A stretch of 64,000 nt of DNA from Blasia pusilla (lineage: Eukaryota; Marchantiophyta; Marchantiopsida; Blasiales): assembly GCA_050084515.1 (NCBI GenBank), contig CM114271.1:26288001-26352000 (forward strand), given 5' to 3'. Each line of letters begins with the position of its first letter. Positions within the stretch are counted from its first letter, which is position 1. The translations under genes and the position numbers were made by a program. This document shows positions 12,730-24,109 of this stretch, piece after piece. A model generated the notes under the pieces. That model was not told where the DNA came from and did no database searches. It saw nothing but the letters and a program-made list of their open reading frames with translations.

Positions 12730-14110
12730 GTAGTCATCATGAAGACTTGGGAGCCAGATATGGTCCCTAAGTTAACAGGAGGAGAGCGGCGCTGAATACA
12801 TCAATTCCTCTTAATTTATAGGAGTTGCTTTGCGCTTAGCATGGAGGATCTGGGAACGTTGAAGGGATCGGGGATCCGCATTGAGTTGTGGAGTGATACG
12901 CCGATCTTTCTGACGACCCTACTTATATAGTGATATGGAGAGGGCTCTGATTCAGAGTAGGAGCCAAGACTTGGTCGGAGCTAAACTAGTGGAGATGTCG
13001 CATGGGGAGTATGCATCTGCCACTGTCATGCCCGCCAATAAGGATGTGCATGGCAACAGGACGGATAGGCGGATGTGTGGGGGTTACTGACCTATCAATT
13101 GGCAGACGAAGTCCAATAGGTATGCCATGCCCACCCTTGAGGAGATCTTTGATGCAATTGGTCATGCAAAGGTCTTCAGTTCATTGGATTTGCGAGTCGG
13201 ATACCATCAGCTGCCTATTAGATTGGAGGACAGGCATAAGTGGACATTTTGGGGCATCGATCCTCACGGGAAGGATTGTTTGTATGAATGGTGGTTCTTA
13301 CCCTTTGGGTTAAAGAACGCCCTGGCTGAGCTTCAGAGGGTCATGGATAGGATCTTGGCTGGTCTGGATTTTCCTAGGTATGATATTGATGACATTGTAG
13401 CCTTTAGCGCCACGGTTGAGGAGCATGAGCGACATCTAGAGGAGGTGTTTCGATGATTGCAATTACAAGGCAAGTGCAAGTTCTTCTACGACCAGATTGA
13501 GTATTTGGATCATACGATATACCCAAGGAGGCCTTGGTATCTCACACACTCCACGCCCTACAGATATGAGCCATGTTCGCGCATTCATGGGATTGGCGAA
13601 CTTCTATCTGCGGTACGTCAAGGGATTCAATTCGATTGCGCAGCCGCTAACCTTGCTGACGAAGGTGGATCACGAGTGGCACTAGGGGGATGAGCAAGAG
13701 TGAGCATTTCAATTGCTAAAGGAGAGGTTGACGTCCGCGCCCATCTTGAGGAGACCGATCAGGGGGCGTCCTTTTCAGTTGCACACAGATTGGAGCATGT
13801 TGGGGCTTGGAGCGGTGCTCGCCTAGCATGATGATGAGGGTAGAGAGTTCATGGTGGCTTACGCTAGCCGCTCGAACAATGTTGCAGAGGCAAAGTACAA
13901 CTCGTATGAGGGTGAGTGCTTGGCTACAGTGTGGGGTGTCGCGCATTTCAGGTGTTACTTATTCCACAACCCCTTTACCATCATCATTGATCATCAACTA
14001 CATAAGTGGTTGATGGAGTCCGAAAAATTTATAGGGAAGCTTGCGAGATGGGCTCTGTTGTTGTAGGAGTATGATTTTTAGGTGGTACATAGACTTAGGA
14101 CGCTCAACCA
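12730..14110 (+). pseudogene. Reverse transcriptase and RNase H, copy A
   Basis: The RT block runs from about 12960 to 13690. It includes AKVFSSLDL, the FLPFGLKNA motif and the active site at 13379-13393, read as D-I-D-D where copy C has Y-I-D-D, so the tyrosine is mutated here. RNase H follows at 13740-14066 with AYASRSNN, YEGECLA and the D-H-x-x-L-K-W pattern (DHQLHKW). These domains copy element RNA into DNA and degrade the template. A conserved linker at 12730-12960 joins the methyltransferase to RT. Stops occur at about 13456, 13682 and 14066. RT-RNase H-integrase order marks it as Ty3/gypsy. Confidence 0.9.
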
Positions 14111-14198
14111 AGATGCAAATGGGTAGAGTCGTAATTCATGCCCAAGTCAACGAGATGCAACTGGATTTTAATGGCATGGAGAGAATGATGAGGAGTCA

Positions 14199-15600
14199 GT
14201 GCCAGGATGGCATGCATCAACCTATTTAGGCATGTTGGCTATGGAGAGCCAGAGTGTGGAGACTTCGATGGCGAGGTCTTGCGGAGAGTCCTTGGATCCC
14301 GAGGCCAGTGAGGAGACGACAAGTGGCCGAGATATTCATGATGATGGAGAAGTGTTGGAGTACCTTCGTACTAGCAGCGTTGCGAGCACCGTGGATGCTA
14401 GAGAGCAGGATTGGATCCTACAGCGGGCCTTACGGTTCTGTTGGGAGGGGACACATGTTTTGAGGGTTTGGGAGGATGGTAGAGTATATGTAGTGCCACA
14501 TCCTTTGCATAGAGTACGACTTTTGCAGCATGCCTACGAGGAGTTGGGTCACTTTGGAATGAAGCGGACGTACAGCTTCCTCCAGATTCAGTATTGGTGG
14601 CGAGGCATGCATACTGACGTTCAGTAGTTTGTTGTTAGGTGCATGGTGTGTTATCGGGTCCGAGCATCATTCAATGCTCTGACTCCACAATTGAATCCAT
14701 TCCCAATGATGGGCTTAGGGTATAGACAAAGTTTGGATTTTGCATAACCTTTGCCTTTGACGGAGCGTCACAGTAGTTATGTGTTGGTGATGGTCAAGCA
14801 CTTCTCGAAGTGGATCAAGTTGGTTACATTGCTTGACAAAGCGAGTGAGGGAGTAGCTTATGCCTTCCTTGATAGAGTGAAGAGTCATTATGGTGCACCG
14901 TTTGAGCTGTTGACAGACCATGGTACCGAGTTTCGCGGTGAGTTCCAAGCCTTGTGTCATCAGGCGTTGATCGACCACCGCACGACTTTGGGAGATCATC
15001 CTGAGGCGGATGGATTAGCGGAGAGAGTTGTGCAGAAGATGAAGAGGGGTTTACGTAAGTATGGCTTGCAAAGAGGTTACCTAGGAGATTGGGACCTCTA
15101 GTTGCCGTGGTTGGCGATGGGATACAAATTCAGCAGGCAGGCATCCTTAGCATCTTTTTCACCGTACTTGCTACTTTATGGCCGAGAGACAGATTTACCT
15201 TCAGCCATTCGTCGAGATGCTGGTGAGGTGCTGGACCTTGATGACCCCGATGTATGGATGCGAGCATGTTCTCAGAGGGTTGAGTTATTTCGGAGAGAGA
15301 TGCCCATGGCGTTTGAGAACTTGGAAATTACGCAACATCGAGATATGTTGAGGTATGCCACTATTTGGGATGGTGGTTATTGACCAACTATCTGGAGGTT
15401 TCATCAGGGAGATTATGTCTACTTGTAGCAAACGGCAGTGATGATGTTGGATGTGACTGCATGGCGCACTATCTTGAGAGTGTGTGACGTTTTGCCATCC
15501 GATGTTCTCTTGTCGCAGGGACGTGATGGTATAGTATGGAAGGACCATGTGCGTAATTGTGCGCCATGTCATTTTCCTAACATTGATGGTATAGTAGATC
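14199..15600 (+). pseudogene. Integrase, copy A
   Basis: The HHCC zinc-binding domain is visible at about 14520-14660 (HAYEELGH, then CMVCYR), interrupted by a stop at 14626. The catalytic core runs from about 14720 to 15101, with LDFA (first Asp), LLTDHGTEF (second Asp) and ADGLAERVV (Glu region). Downstream, a GRETDLP-type stretch and a beta-rich tail at 15380-15600 correspond to the C-terminal DNA-binding part. Integrase inserts the cDNA into the genome. Stops at 15101 and 15383 interrupt it. The tail leads directly into the PHD-like module. Confidence 0.85.
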
Positions 15601-15619
15601 CGAGCTAAATACTAGTTTC

Positions 15620-15796
15620 TGCAGGCTTGCGTTATATGTTGTGTGGTTCTGCTCGTGGTGCCATCCCAAATAGTGGCTGACCTCCCACCACGATGCTAGT
15701 CTGTGATGGATGTTCGAGAGGCTGGCATATGGCATGTCTGACGCCACCACTCACTAGGGTTCCCCGGGGACGATGGATGTGTCCTTGATGTATATA
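15620..15796 (+). pseudogene. C-terminal PHD-finger-like module, copy A
   Basis: The sequence reads [16 protein letters not shown] (Cys codons at 15702-15704 and 15711-15713), then [14 protein letters not shown], a stop in place of one residue, and a last Cys at 15788-15790. This is the second half of a PHD finger, which typically binds histone H3 tails. The first Cys pair would lie in the upstream MLCGSARG stretch, where one Cys is missing in all three copies. Copy A has a roughly 20-base insertion between the two halves. Copies C and D carry the same module at the same end. It sits where chromoviruses carry a chromodomain, so a targeting role is a reasonable inference. Confidence 0.75.
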
Positions 15797-15984
15797 GAGG
15801 AGATACTAGGTAGGTTTTGATTCGATATTTTTATGTGACACGGATGACAGGAATGCGACTAACGATGGGGCCACATGAGCACCACGTCTTTCTGCTCTTT
15901 GCGTCCTAGAGATGTATGTCGTGGTAGGTAGGGATAGATGGCTATTTGGAGTTAGAGGGACCTAACCACTAGCCAAGGGGGATT

Positions 15985-16747
15985 GGAGATATTTTGGTAC
16001 TTCTCGCCTCTATGTATGGAGGCCATGAGTTAGCATGGAATCGTGTGTGTTTGTGTGTGTGTTCGATTAGACGATGTATGTTGTGTAGCGATGTGTATGC
16101 GTACGACATGTGTCACAACTATTAGGATAAATCGGTCGGATCTAGCAGAGTGTCTGCATGAGTAGTGGAGGACAGGCCCAAGAGGTCGAGGATGACTTGT
16201 TGATGCCTCGGGAAACCTGAGAGAGCATGTTTCCCCTTTGTTTCGGCTCATTTGGAGCCATATATATAAACTTACTATTTCGGGTAAGTTCCCATGTTTG
16301 AGATAGTTGACTTTACAATTTGGGAAGTGGCCCTTGACCCACTATAGTAGGTCAAGAGCCAAGGAGGTGACCTATGAACATAGGTTACCGTTGAGAGGTC
16401 TTGGGAGAGGGAAGGGGATATACCTCTAAGAGAGATAAAGCTTGAGAGCTCATTCTCTTTTTGTTGAACCTCTTGGCATAAGGAGGCGGAGTTATGGTCC
16501 CTTGCCTTGTGAGTGTAACCCAAGCCTCTCATTAGGAGAGTAGGTTTGGTTTGACATGAGAGAGAGTGCACACCTTTGAGAGCTATGGTGTGAGATGGTG
16601 TAGAGAGAGATTGGATCTTACTTTAATTCGAGATATTTTGGTACTTCTCGCCTCTCTGTATGGATGCCATGAGTTAACATGGAATCGTGTGTGTTTGTGT
16701 TCGATGACAACGATGTATGTTGTGTAGCGATGTGTATGTGCACGATA
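15985..16747 (+). repeat. 3' LTR of copy A flanked by two copies of a 120-bp block (X)
   Basis: The 3' LTR proper (matching the 5' LTR) is 16111-16625. A block beginning GAGATATTTTGGTACTTCT lies just upstream (about 15985-16108) and again just downstream (about 16631-16747). The downstream block ends next to ACCC, the possible target-site duplication. Copy D shows the same X-LTR-X order. Neither 5' LTR (copies A and C) is followed by X. Either X belongs to a longer LTR, or it marks an old tandem or recombined arrangement. Confidence 0.75.
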
Positions 16748-16751
16748 ACCC

Positions 16752-19069
16752 ATCTCTTATATGTAACTAGATAAGTCAAGTTGCTATTTAAGGGGATCAA
16801 TGCTATATCATTATATTGTACGTGTTTAAATCTACGATATGTATTCATGATATTTCAAACATGTTGGAGAGTTGAAGGCACTCTTCACGAGGATGGGTAA
16901 GGATTGAGAGTTGTACATACTAAGAAAATATCACAAGTAGCTTGAATACTATTCATTGATGCTAACCTTGAACATCAAAATAAGAAGTTGAATTCCAACA
17001 TGCAAGGATGGATGTTGAAGTAACTTTGTTAATGGTATGTTTATCAAACATGTGTGCAAGTACTCTATGTATTATTTTCAACATTCCTTATTATGAAAGG
17101 ATGTTTTAAAATGCATTACAGTCATTCATAATCAAAACGAATATATGAAAATATATTTCTCTATTGATAGTTTTTATGGCTTGCAATGCTTATATCTACC
17201 TTGGAATACATGGTACTACATATCTCTATGCATCCATGTTTGGATAACCCACACAAAAGGATTTTTGCACTTGAGATAGGAATGCAAACATCTCATCTCC
17301 ATTGTGGTCATGTTTAAAAGAAATTGGTGTCAACTCATGTAATGCATCACTTGTCACATGGAGTCAACAAAAATAAGCGTTTGAGTAGAACATGATATGA
17401 CCCATATTGCAAAATGGTGCACCAAAAGGAAAACAAATCAAGCTCCATGGGGGAATTTTACAATGTTTGTGTGACCCTCGTAACTAAACACACACCAACG
17501 TGGAACACGAAAACTCTATTGGACTCACAGTGAGATCGAAACATATCAAAGTCGTACGGGGAAGACATGAGTCTAACTCAAAGGAGGTTGCATCCTAGTT
17601 GGGAATCTGCCTGTCGTTCGAGGTGCTTTCCACATTGAAGTCATATGACCTCTACATAATTAAGACGTAGTTGAGATGAAGAAAGTTGGGTTTGAAATTT
17701 TGCAAAAGTCAGTGCTCCTATAACAAAGTTCCAAAGTATCAAACAAAAATAAGTCAAAGTAAGGGATCACAATTACATGAATTATAGTTTGGATTGGGGA
17801 CCAAGGATAGGAGGGGAAGATCTGAGAGGGAGTTTGGAGCAAGCATGAATCACATCTAAATTGGAAACATTGCGAGTTGATATATTTTTTCCTCACATAA
17901 GACCACATGATCCACAACTTTTAACAATTAATGTCCGTAGAGCACAATATATTCACATTTCATATTTGCATAAAGGTTTTGGTTGGAGAGCTACTATTAT
18001 AAAATTTTCTATCTTCAATAGGGAGCCCTCCTGCTTGAGGTGTATTTATATTTTACTTAAACTTATCTCTATTATAATAAGATTCCACATTGTATTTTTC
18101 GTATTTGTGCTTGCTCAAACAATAAAATCCGTTCCACTGCATTGTCTCCTCATTGGGATATCTATCCTTGTTCACTAATTCCTTATATATCTAGTTGCTC
18201 TATCTCACAGTTCTACTCATACTCCTAGTTGCTAAGACAATACTCCCTTTAAAGCATGATATTCCTTGTTTCCAACATGTTAACACCTAGTTTGCTATTG
18301 GATCAAGTTTGTGAGTTGGACCTTATATCTATTAAAGTAGTTTTTTATGAGATAAAATTTATAAGAATGTATCATCTCACTACTATTCCTTTGTTGAATC
18401 TAATCATGCGTGAGACATCCCAACTCAATAGATCAAGATATGCTTACTTCCTTTGGTTTATCGGCATCCGACGTTACTCACATCTTTGTAGATCTAGTGT
18501 TACTTACGAGCCCCGCCTATCAAAAACCACTTTAGATGCCTCTAAGCACGGTATCACTTTTGACACTTTTGTATCAAGTATCTCAGAAAATTTATAGTCC
18601 CTCTCTCTCGATCCATGGATTTTTTCTATTTTATAAATCATGTTTAATATGGTTCAATGTATCAAGAGTCAAGTTTTTTTATTAGTTTCAAAGTGGTAGC
18701 TTTTCTCAATCTTATGCATGCATTCTAATTGGTGCTTAGCCCCAACTTATGTCATGGATTCCAAAGCTCATAAAACTTACACAAGGAAAAATAGAAGATG
18801 TTATATCAATATGTTTATAATGCTTGATTTTATCTCATGTCCCTTGCCTACCGACATGTCCTTTCTACTTTATGTTTCTTGACTTATTCTTCTTGTATAC
18901 GATATCCAAGCCTTTGTTTCTTTTAATTACAAAAAGGTATAGTCTCTTTTCAAAGATTGGAAAATACAAGGAATAGCCCATCTGTAACATTATAATTATC
19001 TCTTTGTATTGTACTTATCTTATATAGATATGATTCTTCTTTACATTTAGAATTAGTATCAAATAAACA
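16752..19069. other. AT-rich stretch with no recognised gene
   Basis: Frames are short. Two plus-strand open frames at 17861-18178 and 18256-18597 (105 and 113 codons) are rich in Ile, Leu and Phe but show no motif I recognise, and base composition alone could produce them. Possibly a very old retroelement. Confidence 0.5.
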
Positions 19070-20180
19070 TCGACGGATCTTGACAAATAAGCATCGACAA
19101 ATCTTGAAAGATGGTAGTATTGAGGCGATAACTTATTTATAACATCGAACACATAAATTCATAATTATAAAGTCCTTGTAAACTATTTTTCGCTTGTGGA
19201 GAAGAAAACTAACAGAACTAGTGTTAAACCCTTCCCGAACAGGCCTATTAACATCCATGGATCACTATATAAGAACTTCAATGGACAATCCCATGTCCTC
19301 CCATACGTGAAAATAGGAAAAATCACAAGAGTTGGAGATTGCATGACCTAGTTTATGAATTCCTCCCCAAAGTGGTAAACTAGATAGCGACTAAATGAGT
19401 GCTTATCTACAAAGAGAATGGTCACGTGGTATGCGTTAAGGAAAGGAAAATTATGTACAATTTGTGCTCCATCCCTTCCCTACTTGACGGGCATCCTCTA
19501 CTCTCTTCAATAATGGGTTGTGGCGAGTTGCTCTTGCAAGAGGGGTAATCCACTCTCATTGGGAAACTAACAAGCCTAAAACCCATCCATTATCTATAGT
19601 ATGACTAAACTTCCCTAAGATGACAAATCTCTCATCTTCACACTTACCATACTCTATAAATCTCTAGAAGAATAGACCATAATCAAATTACTCTCCAAAG
19701 AGGGGTAATACACTCTCATTGAAAGAGCAAGCAGACCCAATACCATCCACGCAATAGTGATACAATAACTCAAGAAATGAAGTAGAAGGTGATGAACCCT
19801 TGAAGGTCTTTCCTCTTTGTATACTCATAAGAGATCCACAACAGTACAAAATAAGGCTAATGTTATCTTGTGCCATATGGCTTCCTCCCAAAGCTTAGTC
19901 AATCACATTTTGACACAAGTAGATAACCTCTTATCTCTTCCAAAATCTCCTCTTTTACTCACTTCATATATTTCAAAGTATCCCAACTACCCTAGCCACT
20001 AACCAACACTACTTTTTATTTTCTTTCATTAATGCACTAATCCCACTACTTTACTTTTATAGTCTCATGTTTAATTTATTATCTGTTTTCCTAAAGTTGG
20101 ACGTGCATAAAAGAAGCACCATAAAGAGCTTTAAACATGGAAATTTCTTTTTCCTAAGCTTATTTACTTAATATTAATAA
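19070..20180 (-). repeat. Family N LTR (3' end of the minus-strand element)
   Basis: The reverse complement of this segment aligns over about 900 bp with 41400-42425. Shared anchors include a GAAGATATGAAGTGAGTAAA-like start, two blocks around AATGAGAGTGGATTAC, and CACTATATAAGAAC/TATATAGTAATCC near an ATCCATGGAT word, which may be the LTR core promoter. It lies just downstream of the integrase C-terminus (20292, minus), so it is the 3' LTR of that element. Exact ends were not resolved; similarity fades at about 19070 and may extend to 20240. Confidence 0.75.
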
Positions 20181-20291
20181 AGCTCTCTCTAACACTTAAT
20201 GAGATAAGAGTTAACATAGTGGGTCCCTTCAAACATGCACATTCTCAATATGTGCCAAAAATATTGAGACTTCTTGCTATTTTTCTCACAC

Positions 20292-21480
20292 TTATTTTGT
20301 ATGTGTCTGTAGACAGATTGAATTGAAATCAATAAATCCCTCACATCTACAAAAAATTTTGATTTCTTTTCCTACAATGGGCAGCTTGAGAATTGTGCCA
20401 TCTAGTTCACATAGTTTATAAGTGGTATTATCGAAAACAAAGACTACAACATATGGACCAAACCAATGACGTGCAAACCTCTTAATTGTAATAGGCTGGT
20501 TTTCAAGGTTTTTGCGGTGCACCAAAACCCAATCTAATTCTCTTATAGACTCCTTCCAAAGTCCATGAGTTTTGTCGAAGCGTTCATTATTTTTCAACAT
20601 TGCTTCCTTCATATTGACTTATGCTTCTGCGATATCTTCTTCACGCCGCTCTAGCTGTTGTATTCAAAGTGCCAAGAGCTCTTCCCTATCGAGCCTGCCC
20701 TCCGACGAAGAATCCATCCAAGTAGGAATATCTCCTTCTGTTGGTATTATTGGCATTTGACCTATAATCAACTCTATAAGCATGAAACATACACCGATGT
20801 TGTGAGTGGTTCTATTTGCCCAAAAAGAAAATGGAAGCAATATAGGATAATCAACATAATAGTCTCCATACGCTTTTACCAATGTTTGAATTATTGGAAG
20901 ATATCCCCTTGTGCTCTTGCCGTTTGCCTCTGGTTTCATGGATGTTATTAATCCTGGTTGGACTCCATACTTCTTGAAGAACTCTTATGCTTCCGTCATA
21001 TTCAACTCACTTCTATCTGCAAGGATTCTCCCGACACTCCGATGGCGAGCAACAATCGCCTCTAGAATAAAATGACATATAGGCTGTGTTGTTTAAGCTT
21101 GTAAAGCCTTCCCTTCTACAAAGTCGGTTAATTCTTGTCATGCTAGGACTAGGTAGTGCATTCTCCAAAGACCTAGTGGCAAAGCAACTATATCTATAAC
21201 CCACTGATGATGAATAGACAAAGGATACGTGGGTTTAAGTCCATATTTTATCTTTCTTTTTCTTTTCTTTATTTGACATTCAACACATGACCCAACAACA
21301 ATATCCTCTAGAATAAAACAACATATAGACTATGTTATTTTAGCTCATAAAGTCCTCCCTTCTACAAAGTTGGAAAACTCTTTCAGCTTTCATTGCAATC
21401 ACAACTCCCCAAAGGTCCTTCTTTACCTGAGGGTATCTCCTTTATCGTTCCGTGAGTGTACGAGCTCAAGATGGTCTCCA
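20292..21480 (-). pseudogene. Family N RNase H scrap and integrase
   Basis: Reading the minus strand from 21480: an RNase H scrap (RRYPQVKKDLWGVV, about 21450-21400), then an integrase region with CVECQ, QWVIDIVALPLG, a LEAIVARH block (about 21050), KPEANGKSTRG (catalytic Glu region, near 20930) and PTWMDSSSEGRLDREELLAL. The C-terminus has RFARHWFGPYVV and LCELDGTILKLPI (20450-20360), the DNA-binding tail of gypsy integrases. Stops and shifts are frequent. The HHCC part looks replaced by a duplicate of a core segment (see the repeat at 21040-21385). The family N LTR follows. Confidence 0.7.
21040..21385 (-). repeat. Direct repeat of about 88 bp inside the integrase
   Basis: Segments at about 21040-21128 and 21297-21385 are clearly similar (both contain CTCTAGAATAAAA, then ACATATAG, then CCTTCTACAAAGT). 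The first belongs in the integrase core. The second sits where the end of RNase H and the zinc-binding region should be. It looks like an ectopic duplication or template switch within the element. Confidence 0.65.
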
Positions 21481-22720
21481 TCTTGAACTTCAGTTCTTTA
21501 GAGTCTCAATATTTGCATTTGTTTGAAATGCACATAATATAAAGAAACATCATCAATAATGACACATGGAAAGTTGGATGGATCTTAAATTCTTATGGCA
21601 GCTTCAATGTATAAACATCCTCAAATAGGTTTGCATTCTCATGTTGTTGCATCTGGGCTAACAAACCTTTTTCCATTGCTTGTCAAATTTTTGCCAATGT
21701 AGATCTCTTTAAAAAGGCTAGGTCAAGAGGCCCTTGAGGCTCCCATCCATTCGCCAAAAGAAACAAAGATTGTCCTATTACATTATGGTCGGTCTAGTTG
21801 TAACTATACTCTCCCATACTTATCCACCTTACTAAGTCTTGTTGGTCTCTACTTACATAATTTCTGAAGTATTGATTCCCAATCAAGTTTACTCTTTCCG
21901 TTTGCCCGTTCGTTCGAGGATGAAACGTGATACTACAACTCACCTTCATCCTCAATCTTTTAAAGAGGTGCATGAAAAAGGAACAAGTAGACTAAGGATC
22001 TTGTTTTGAAAAAATACTCTTTGGTAACCCATGTGTTTGCCACCTGATATCCAATAGGATTCGCAAATTTGCATAGGCTGTTATATAATCCATTATTGGG
22101 ACAAACCTTCCCATTTTCCTCCACCAATCAACTATCATAATTATAGCATTATGTCGATCAAACTCTATAAGACTCGTAATTAAATCCATATTTATACTTT
22201 GCAAGGGCCCTTATGGAATGGACAATGGGTGATACGACGCGTCACACATGTCTTTACAAACTGAGCAACATCCTCCTTCATGTTGCGCTTGGAAGCTCTT
22301 AATTAGTCAAAATAGCCATGGTGGATTTATCTCCTTTATGTCTTGCCCATGATCTATCACGACACTCGATCAACACGTTTGTCCACAACTTATCCTTAAA
22401 AAGAAAGATACATCGCAGCTTAAAGCTTAGTGATCCATGCTTCAAACTTAAGTTAGCCAACTTCTCTCTCTGCTTCAACTTCCTTAAGAACTCCCCTTCT
22501 TCGGTATCCTTGTATATCCCTCACAGATCCTTCTCTCCAAATTTGTTTCCTCGGAGAATATTGCTCTAAAGACTGATGACTTTGATAGCATGTATTCATC
22601 AAGAATGACATTATATTTCCATGGCTTGTAGAGTTGCTCCATATTCATCAATGCCAAGGTATCTTGTCTTGATCTTGTATCTACAAATTTTTGAATGATA
22701 TAATATAAATGAACATTCAA
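21481..22720 (-). pseudogene. Family P gypsy integrase fragment
   Basis: On the minus strand the order is: a zinc-binding region around 22400-22220 (KTCVTRR retains one Cys of the pair); the core start INMDLITSLIEFD at 22195-22155; GRFVPI; a PKSIFSKQDP second-Asp region near 22000; SFHPRTNGQTERVN-type sequence at about 21900; and a tail with FKIHPTFHVSLL near 21560, typical of Ty3/gypsy integrases of the chromovirus type. It ends at about 21480, where family N RNase H begins in the same strand. This integrase differs from those of families M and N. Stops break all parts. Confidence 0.7.
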
Positions 22721-23900
22721 ATATGATGAAGTCCCAAGTTACGACACCTCTTCCTCGAGCAATGAACCACTTTGAAAAACTCTTTCTCATGAGTGGCCAC
22801 ACGTTTTTGGCGTTGCTAAGATTCTTGCTTTTGTATGTTATAGGTCTCCCTTCCTACACCAACATTCGTTTCTCTTTTTCTATGGTCAGGGTGATTCAAT
22901 ATCTTAAACTAAATCTATACCAAGCAAGGAGGATATTGATCGGTTAAGAATTTATGAAGAGATTTGAATGGAACAAGTGAAAGAAATCAAGGCTCGAGAA
23001 GTCGTCATCTTTGGTAGTGTTGAATGTTTTCTTTGGTAAGTGTAAATATGTGGGTTGGTTTGCTAGACCCATAGATCCTTGAAAGCAATTCCCATAGTTA
23101 CTTGTGATCTACCCACTCTAATTGCATGTTTTGCTCCTTGTTGCATTATGAAGTTAGAAAAAATGTATACCTTGTGCTAGGAGAAAAAAGGTGGTTTTTA
23201 CTTGGTCGAGTGAGAGAAGGTACCTCTAAAGAATATGGGAGGAAGGTTGGCAACATCTTTCAATTTTTTTGTAGAGTTGGAATTTTACTTTGGCTCAAGT
23301 CTTGACCCACATCTCGACATGATAGACAAAAAAAAGGACATGTAGGAAAAAGTACATGAATAGTATCCCTCCCATAGTCCTTCGCATCATCCACGGGTAT
23401 TTTTTTTGTCCACCCATGTGTGCATTTTCTTTCCATCTTCTATTAGGAATGGTCATCCTCTCGAGGTTGGGAGTTGTCGGAGCCCTGCTGATGTTTATTA
23501 TCTAAACTTGATTCTTAGATAGACGAGGTCAAACAATGCAAAAGGATAGATTGAAACCTCGTTGCAAAAAAATGCCAAATGGTTATAAAAAAACAAATTA
23601 AAATACTTATGATCCATGCCTCAATGATTTGGATTTGCGAACACATAGTAATATGGACTTGGCATGCATCAAAGTTGATAAATAATATCCGACGAGTATG
23701 GCTATAGTGACCAACAATATGAACGAATCCTACATATATGTTGGTGTGCCAAAATTGGATGTTAAATTCTCAAGAGGAAGATAGGTCAACTCTTGAAAAC
23801 CAAATTAGTATTCAATGAATGCATATTGAGTAAGGGAAGGGATAGAACCAAGAGTCCCTTTCCAGCCTAAGGCCAAGGGTCTCCAATTGCAAAGGATGAT
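22721..23900. other. No supported gene
   Basis: The minus strand at 22720-22950 could hold the RNase H end of the family P element, but I could not identify its motifs. From 22950 to 23900 no open frame or repeat is recognisable. Confidence 0.45.
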
Positions 23901-24105
23901 TGTTACGTATATTAGGATAGATAGACGAGACCTAGTATGGCACCTTTGAGGATAGTGGAGGATAGTCTCAATAGGTCAAGGATGACCTCCTAAGATGTCT
24001 CGATATTTGGATGCTATGAGTTATCATGGGATCTTGTGTGTTTGTGTGTGTATTCGATGACAACGAGGTATTTTGTATAGCAATGTATATGCGTATGATG
24101 TGATA
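23901..24105 (+). repeat. Internally deleted family M LTR fragment plus block X
   Basis: It begins TGTTACG and follows the family M LTR start for about 110 bp (GATAGT...GGTCAAGGATGAC). It then jumps to block X (GATATTTGGATGCTATGAG ... GTATATGCGTATGA). No element body adjoins it. The LTR-then-X order matches the 3' ends of copies A and D. Confidence 0.75.
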
Positions 24106-24109
24106 GATT

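Larger units (their letters stand above)
6520..16747 (+). mobile_element. Family M copy A: Ty3/gypsy element with methyltransferase and PHD module
   Basis: This is a nearly full-length, decayed LTR retrotransposon. Order: 5' LTR, leader, Gag with CCHC knuckle, protease, C5 DNA methyltransferase, RT, RNase H, integrase, PHD-like module, 3' LTR. RT-RNase H before integrase is the Ty3/gypsy order. The 5' end begins TGTCAC. The four bases before it (ACCC, 6516-6519) recur right after the proposed 3' end (16748-16751), which may be a short target-site duplication; the length of the match is too small to be certain. Stops and small indels occur in every domain, so the copy cannot make an intact polyprotein. 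Confidence 0.9.

Noticed and set aside
16030-16251. Small ORFs in the 3' LTR and X blocks as genes
   Set aside because: They lie in LTR sequence repeated elsewhere, rich in GTGT runs, without conserved frames.
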